NCBI GenBank assembly: GCA_023394955.1
Contig: JAEWZY010000064.1
Span: 1 to 19,037 of the forward strand
Origin: Bacillota bacterium
GTDB lineage: Bacteria; Bacillota; UBA4882; UBA8346
Reading direction: 5' to 3'
Length of the DNA: 19,037 nt
Made by a program: the position numbers and the translations under genes. The stretch's first letter is position 1; each line of letters opens with the position of its first letter. Under the pieces are notes generated by a model, which did no database searches, was not told where the DNA came from, and was given only the letters and a program-made list of their open reading frames with translations. This document shows positions 14,978-19,037 of this stretch, piece by piece.

Positions 14978-15006
14978 CCGCCATATAAAGGTGGCGGTTT
15001 TTGTTT
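14978..15006 (+). terminator. Rho-independent terminator
   Basis: CCGCCA (14978-14983) and TGGCGG (14992-14997) form a 6-bp GC-rich stem, followed by TTTTTGTTTT. It probably ends transcription of the nucleotidyltransferase gene, 145 bases after its stop. Confidence 0.75.
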
Positions 15007-15018
15007 TCCTATCGCCTT

Positions 15019-15155
15019 TTTATTATGGGGAGGGTTACCCTTATAATGGATAACTGATTATCCTCAAAATTAAAACCGGAGCCCCGCTTTATGGCGGAAA
15101 GTAAGTCTAAAGCTTGTCCGGAAATTAGCCGAATTAAATAACGATCGTATCGATC
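15019..15155 (+). other. Gene-free spacer with a weak promoter-like site and small palindromes
   Basis: TATAAT at 15042-15047 is a perfect -10 box, but the -35 region 17 bases upstream (TTTATT, 15019-15024) is poor. GATAA/TTATC (15049-15053 with 15058-15062) forms a palindrome over the predicted start point and could be an operator. GATCG/CGATC (15143-15147 with 15151-15155) is another small palindrome. If real, the promoter would serve the small helical protein gene and the Maf-like gene. No coding region is convincing between 14834 and 15276. Confidence 0.3.
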
Positions 15156-15217
15156 AGGCATGAGTAAAGGCATAGGGAGATAATGCTATTGCCTTGCGTC
15201 TTGTGCCTTATGCCTAA
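15155..15217 (+). repeat. TAGGC-type inverted-repeat island before the small helical protein gene
   Basis: The left arm CAGGCATGAGTAAAGGCATA is followed after a few bases by the inverted right arm GCTATTGCCTTGCGTC then TTGTGCCTTATGCCTAA. AGGCAT (15156-15161) pairs with ATGCCT (15210-15215). The core is only about ten bases, so this is the most compact copy in the window. Confidence 0.5.
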
Positions 15218-15276
15218 GCTGACTGTTGAATTATCACTTAAGAACAGAGAACAAACGGGACACAAGGAGGCCGGTT

Positions 15277-15627
15277 ATGACGGAGGAAGAGCTTCAGCAG
15301 ATAATTGAGAGCTATAATAATTATATAGAACGAATGATAATTGCAGTGCGGCATTTCTGCGAGGACTTGGAAGAAACGGATTACCAGGAGATTAGTCCGG
15401 CCCTGCCGACGATCTTCGATGGGATCGGATGGTTGCTGGAAGCCGGCGAAGGCTTAATGAACTTGGAACAACTTCCGGCTGAGAAGTACCGGTCTTTTCA
15501 AGAATTGATCAAGGATCTCGGCGGGGCGATGGAAAATCAAGATTATCGGTTGCTGCATGACATATTTGAATTTGAATTGCTTACTTTATTGACGGAATTG
15601 AAGATAAATTTAGGCAAGAGACAATAG
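15277..15627 (+). CDS. Small helical acidic protein of unknown function, upstream of the Maf-like gene
   Basis: A 116-residue protein, predicted all-helical and acidic, with no signal peptide or cysteine motif (one Cys, in RHFCEDLEE). It resembles small uncharacterised proteins I recall beside flagellin glycosylation genes in Clostridia, with a pattern of IxGLxWLLxA and a C-terminal DLFEYE-like segment, here LHDIFEFELL at about residues 90-99. It is not FliS: the length is similar but the FliS N-terminal motif is absent. AAGGAGG ends six bases before the ATG at 15277; a frame from 15226 lacks such a site and runs into the repeat island. The last codons (LGKRQ and TAG) are read from the repeat word TTAGGCAAGAGACAATAG. 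Confidence 0.7.
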   Translation: MTEEELQQIIESYNNYIERMIIAVRHFCEDLEETDYQEISPALPTIFDGIGWLLEAGEGLMNLEQLPAEKYRSFQELIKDLGGAMENQDYRLLHDIFEFELLTLLTELKINLGKRQ

Positions 15628-15810
15628 GGGGCAGGCAAAAGGAGATCCCGGCATATTAGGGATGTCATAAACATTAGAGTGGCGGCTATGAGCGTAATCG
15701 CTGTCACCGCCTTTTACTAATACCCGTTATCACCGTAGCAGAGCAAAATTTTCTAATTTCGATTGCCTGTCTTTAAACTCATACCTCACGCTCCGCGCCT
15801 CATACCTATC
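15611..15810 (+). repeat. TAGGC-type inverted-repeat island between the small protein gene and the Maf-like gene
   Basis: The left arm TAGGCAAGAGACAATAGGGG then GCAGGCAAAAGG (15611-15642) overlaps the end of the upstream gene. The right arm (about 15761-15810) reads GATTGCCTGTC, then CATACCTCACGCTCCGCGCC and TCATACCTATC, the inverted complement of AGGC/GTGAG words. The core of about 115 bases contains a terminator-like hairpin. The Shine-Dalgarno of the next gene follows five bases after the right arm. Confidence 0.55.
15681..15714 (+). terminator. Terminator-like hairpin inside the repeat island
   Basis: GGCGG (15681-15685) pairs with CCGCC (15707-15711), enclosing AGCG-TAAT-CGCT (15691-15702), followed by four Ts. 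Moderate stem and short T run; it could separate the small helical protein gene from the Maf-like gene or cause partial read-through. Confidence 0.5.
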
Positions 15811-15828
15811 GAACAAAGGAAGGTAACT

Positions 15829-18800
15829 ATGCATCTCCAAGCAAACCTTAAAATAATCAGCGAACGTTTTCCCCATCTCCTCCAGGATATTAAGAGGGCG
15901 GCAGTGGATCCGGACCCCCGGGTTACAGTGACCCGATCCCGAAAAGGACTGCCGGTGGCCCAGCTCAATGTCGGAGAACGGAGACTCTACTTAAATAGCA
16001 GCTACGACCCGGAGTTGGAAGCCGAACGCTGGGCGGAAAGACAAGGGGGCAGCGAACTGAAGGCGCTGATCCTTTGTGGTTCAGGATTTTTTTACCAAAT
16101 AAAGGCAGTTTTAACAGCCGGCATTTATCAAAAAGTCGTTTGTTACGAGCCCAGTTGGACTATATTAAAGGCGGCCCTGGCTGAGCTGGATCTGGGAGAG
16201 CTCCTGTCCAGGAAGGATTTTTTATTGATCGCCGGTGAAGCCCATCAAGAGAATCAAGGAATTCTCTTGAATTTTTTGGAGAAACGGGCCACCGATATCC
16301 GGGTTGAAGTATTACCGGGGTATCAGGAAATATTCCGGGAACCGATTTTTGAGTTTCAAAAACTATTAAGAGATACGATTGGTTTTTTAATAACAAATTT
16401 TGCAACATTAGATTACAGTGGTGAGCTTTGGGCTAAGAACTCTGTCTTGAATTTACGGACTGTGCTGAGTTCACCCGGGGTCAGGCATTTTTTTGATCAG
16501 TTTGCCGGAATTCCGGCGGTAATCGTCAATGCCGGACCTTCTTTGGAAAAAAACATTCACCTGTTACCGGAGATCAAAAACCGGGCCCTGATCATTTGCT
16601 CGGGTTCAAGCATTCGGGCCATGCGCAAGCACGGGGTCTCCCCTCATATATTACTGGCCCATGACGGCAATCCCATCAACCAAAAAATTTACAGTGGCAT
16701 CGATTTGGCAGGGATTATCCTCTGTTTCAACCACCGGTTTTATCACCCGGCTTTACAGAGTTTCCCCGGCCCTAAGATTCATATGCGGCTGCTTTTTGAG
16801 AGTTTTACCGAACTGATCACTAAGAAAAGCGGTTATGACTACGGTGATATTCACGATGGTTTTTCAGTTTCTCACAGCGCGCTCGATCTTGCCGTTCGGC
16901 TAGGGTGTGGACCGATTATTCTGGTTGGTCAAGATTTTGCTTATACTAATAATAAACGCTACGCCGATGGTCAGGTTGTTACTTCCCAGCTTTTATTAGA
17001 AGGAAGTAAATTGCCTAAAGGAGGTTTTATAACAAGGGATCTCAATGGTCATGAAATTGTCACCGATCAGATGTTTGAAAAGTTGCGAAAACTGATGGAG
17101 CAACAAATTAATATGAATTACCAAGCCAAGGGGAGCATTATCAATGCGACTGAAGGCGGGGTGCCGATTGCCGGAACGATCAATCGAAAGCTTAGCGAAG
17201 TGATTGAAGAGTATTGCCGGGAAGAACGGGGAATCGGCCAGCGGCTCGCCGGATTATATCAAACCGGACAAAAAGAAATTCGGAAATGCCAAGCTAAAAT
17301 GAGGCGGATTCCAGCGGAGATCGAAAAGTTGACTGCTACAGCCCTGGCCGGGTTAGAGGGGTTGACTCAACGAGTCCTGGAATTACAAAACCGCTATCGC
17401 GCGGGGGACCAAGACCAATTAGCGGAAGCTATGGCGGGAGTCATCACCGGTTACCATCAGACGTTTAAAGCCCGGGAGTACGAATATTTACTTTGTGAAA
17501 TGAAGAAGGGCAAGTTAACGGCGATCAATCAAAAATTCGCCGAGCTTAGTGAAGACCAGGAGAACGCGGCATTAGAACGCAAGCTCCAATACTGCCTGGA
17601 GGTCTTCGCGGAGACCCGTAAATATCTAGAGACCATCCGGGAGGGCAATCAAGGCAATCTGGCGGAGTTGCAAGACTCGGAGTCCGGTCCCTTAAGTCAA
17701 AATACGATCCCTTCGTTAGAGAGGGCCCTTCAATCCAGTCCGGACTCGTCCGAAGTTTGGTTTCGTTTATTCCGTTTATACCGGCGGGAACAGAATACTT
17801 CCAAAAGCATACAATGCCTGAATGAATGCTTCCGGCTGGGATTCCGCCAAGGTTTCTGCCGCAAGAAGATAATTAAGCTCTACTATCAAACCAAGAATTA
17901 CCCAATGGTCAATAATTTAATCGTAGAGCATTCGGCTGCGTTGAAGCCGGCGGTTTTTTATTCTCTATTAAGGATTAAAGCGTTGCAAACTTTACGGTTA
18001 ATCACCGAAGCCGAGGCGGAACGGGGCAAATTATCGGAACCGCTACGAAAGCGTTGGGCGAAAGTGATTCAGGATCCGGTCCGGGACTTGACCGAGTTTG
18101 AGATCAGATACAATGTTAACCGCCGTTTCTTTAAGGAGCGGGGTTTAGAACTGCCCGGCTTTGCTCAAGTCCGTTACCAGGCAGGAAAATACTTAGAAAA
18201 TAAGTTGATCTATGATACTCAGACCCGCCAGTTTATCAATGGAGTTAACGACTCAACCGCCGGTAAGTTTAGTTTTACTCCGGGGGAGGCCTTATTAATC
18301 GCCAATACTGATGATCGACAAGTCTTTGCGAGGTTGCAACGGGCGCTGGAGAACGCCGAAGATCCGTTTTTCCATAGGCAGATCGCCGGAACGCCTTTAT
18401 ATATCGTAGAACAAAATATCGAACATTGGCAGTTGCTATTGCAAAACTACGACTTTAATGAGCTAAGCGGTTGGCTCAATATGCACTTTATTATCGACCC
18501 TCGATTGGAAGAGTTGGAAGCGGCTTTGCTGGACGATGGAGCTCCCTTGCCGACCTTGCTATACGGGACCGGACTGGAGGAGATCCGTCAATCTTTGGAG
18601 CGGGTAAAAGAAATAAAAGAACGCCTCTATCAGGAGCGGCTGGAACGGTTGGTCAATTATTACCGGAACTACCATCCGGACTCGTTTCAAAAGGTCTTGA
18701 TGGTCAGCACAAACAGCGACGACTGTTTGTATCATTACGGCCGGGAGTTACAGGCCTATCTGACGGATGCCGGACTTACCTGTAAGCTTCATCTTGAATC

Positions 18801-19037
18801 TGCTCCCTATTTTAGTTTCACTAAATATGCCGATGCCCGGCTCTTGGATGATTTCCGTCCGGATTTGGTGATCCATTTCTTTGCTCTTCGGGAGGAGTCG
18901 GAAGCATTCTCAGCACTAAAAATACCTTTCTGCTACTGGCAGTTGATGAATAAACCGCTTCGTTTGATGACGCCGGTAAGCGATTGGGAAGAACGGATTT
19001 TTATTAGCGGAAATCCTTTGTCCCTGGATGAGTTTTT
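15829..19037 (+). CDS. Giant Maf/MptE-like flagellin glycosylation protein fused to a glycosyltransferase-like region (partial, runs off the window)
   Basis: One frame stays open from ATG 15829 to the window end, at least 1069 residues with no stop. AAAGGAAGG lies five bases upstream. Residues about 70-440 are a motility accessory factor domain (DUF115, MptE-like): PAVIVNAGPSLEKNIHLLPE from 229, HDGN at 278-281, SVSHSALDLAVRLGCG, and LVGQDFAYT at 365-373. Maf proteins transfer nonulosonic sugars to flagellin before export. A charged coiled-coil follows (about 458-625), then a TPR-like helical stretch (about 631-745). From about 745 a second unit resembles large CgeB-like glycosyltransferases: TPLYIVEQNIEHWQLLLQNY, a helical linker, then a Rossmann-type start KVLMVSTNSDDCLYHYGREL at 955 and DDFRPDLVIHFF. 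The catalytic end is beyond the window. Its place after flagellin supports a glycosylation role; the sugar is unknown. Confidence 0.85.
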   Translation, partial: MHLQANLKIISERFPHLLQDIKRAAVDPDPRVTVTRSRKGLPVAQLNVGERRLYLNSSYDPELEAERWAERQGGSELKALILCGSGFFYQIKAVLTAGIYQKVVCYEPSWTILKAALAELDLGELLSRKDFLLIAGEAHQENQGILLNFLEKRATDIRVEVLPGYQEIFREPIFEFQKLLRDTIGFLITNFATLDYSGELWAKNSVLNLRTVLSSPGVRHFFDQFAGIPAVIVNAGPSLEKNIHLLPEIKNRALIICSGSSIRAMRKHGVSPHILLAHDGNPINQKIYSGIDLAGIILCFNHRFYHPALQSFPGPKIHMRLLFESFTELITKKSGYDYGDIHDGFSVSHSALDLAVRLGCGPIILVGQDFAYTNNKRYADGQVVTSQLLLEGSKLPKGGFITRDLNGHEIVTDQMFEKLRKLMEQQINMNYQAKGSIINATEGGVPIAGTINRKLSEVIEEYCREERGIGQRLAGLYQTGQKEIRKCQAKMRRIPAEIEKLTATALAGLEGLTQRVLELQNRYRAGDQDQLAEAMAGVITGYHQTFKAREYEYLLCEMKKGKLTAINQKFAELSEDQENAALERKLQYCLEVFAETRKYLETIREGNQGNLAELQDSESGPLSQNTIPSLERALQSSPDSSEVWFRLFRLYRREQNTSKSIQCLNECFRLGFRQGFCRKKIIKLYYQTKNYPMVNNLIVEHSAALKPAVFYSLLRIKALQTLRLITEAEAERGKLSEPLRKRWAKVIQDPVRDLTEFEIRYNVNRRFFKERGLELPGFAQVRYQAGKYLENKLIYDTQTRQFINGVNDSTAGKFSFTPGEALLIANTDDRQVFARLQRALENAEDPFFHRQIAGTPLYIVEQNIEHWQLLLQNYDFNELSGWLNMHFIIDPRLEELEAALLDDGAPLPTLLYGTGLEEIRQSLERVKEIKERLYQERLERLVNYYRNYHPDSFQKVLMVSTNSDDCLYHYGRELQAYLTDAGLTCKLHLESAPYFSFTKYADARLLDDFRPDLVIHFFALREESEAFSALKIPFCYWQLMNKPLRLMTPVSDWEERIFISGNPLSLDEF

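Noticed and set aside
15277..15627. FliS identity for the small helical protein
   Set aside because: Size and helical nature fit, but the FliS N-terminal tyrosine/glutamine motif and the ASPEKLILMLYDG-type core are missing.
18471..18785. 104-codon plus-strand frame inside the Maf-like gene
   Set aside because: It lies in another frame of a long, well-supported coding region and shows no family features.
1..19037. CRISPR arrays, tRNA and rRNA genes
   Set aside because: No regularly spaced identical repeats and no tRNA or rRNA core sequences were seen on either strand; the TAGGC islands are too variable to be CRISPR repeats.

Overview
The window reads as a chromosomal segment of a motile member of the Bacillota (Firmicutes), probably a deep-branching anaerobic lineage. 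The basis is gene content (Rex, RecD2, ComFA/ComFC, FliW/CsrA), strong AGGAGG ribosome binding sites, and gene order. From comFA to the flagellin gene the order is comFA-comFC-yvyF-flgM-flgN-flgK-flgL-fliW-csrA-flagellin. That is the Bacillus subtilis comF-to-hag block without comFB and yviE. I cannot name the species from the sequence. All real genes are on the + strand; the only minus-strand element is an intron end at the left edge.

Layout. 1-113: 5' end of a probable group II intron on the minus strand, cut by the window edge. 225-380: remnant of an XRE-type DNA-binding gene. 524-3931: rex, a Gx-type small membrane transporter gene and recD2, the last two overlapping by ATGA. 3935-6586: the late-competence genes comFA (with a long N-terminal extension) and comFC. 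6598-11922: yvyF, flgM, flgN, flgK, flgL (more than twice the usual size) and fliW. 11923-12368: a gene-free spacer with a candidate promoter, a candidate structured RNA and an inverted-repeat island. 12369-14395: csrA and flagellin, with a candidate sigma-28 promoter and a GGA-rich leader. 14513-14833: a lone MNT-type nucleotidyltransferase. 15277-15627: a small helical protein of unknown function. 15829 to the right edge: a very large open gene joining a Maf/MptE-like flagellin glycosylation domain to a second, glycosyltransferase-like half.

How the genes work together. FlgM holds sigma-28 until the hook is complete. FlgN chaperones the hook-filament junction proteins FlgK and FlgL. FliW and CsrA form the partner-switch that couples flagellin translation to secretion. 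The flagellin leader carries what looks like the matching CsrA target: a perfect stem with an AGGA loop upstream of an AGGAGG Shine-Dalgarno. The Maf-like giant downstream probably decorates flagellin with a sugar acid. Rex (redox sensing), RecD2 (DNA repair) and ComFA/ComFC (DNA uptake) form the upstream housekeeping and competence part.

The least explained feature is a family of degenerate purine-rich islands built from words like AGGCAAGAGGCGTGAG, usually closing with the inverted complement. They occupy most spacers from flgK onward and often begin at the TAG or TAA stop of the preceding gene.
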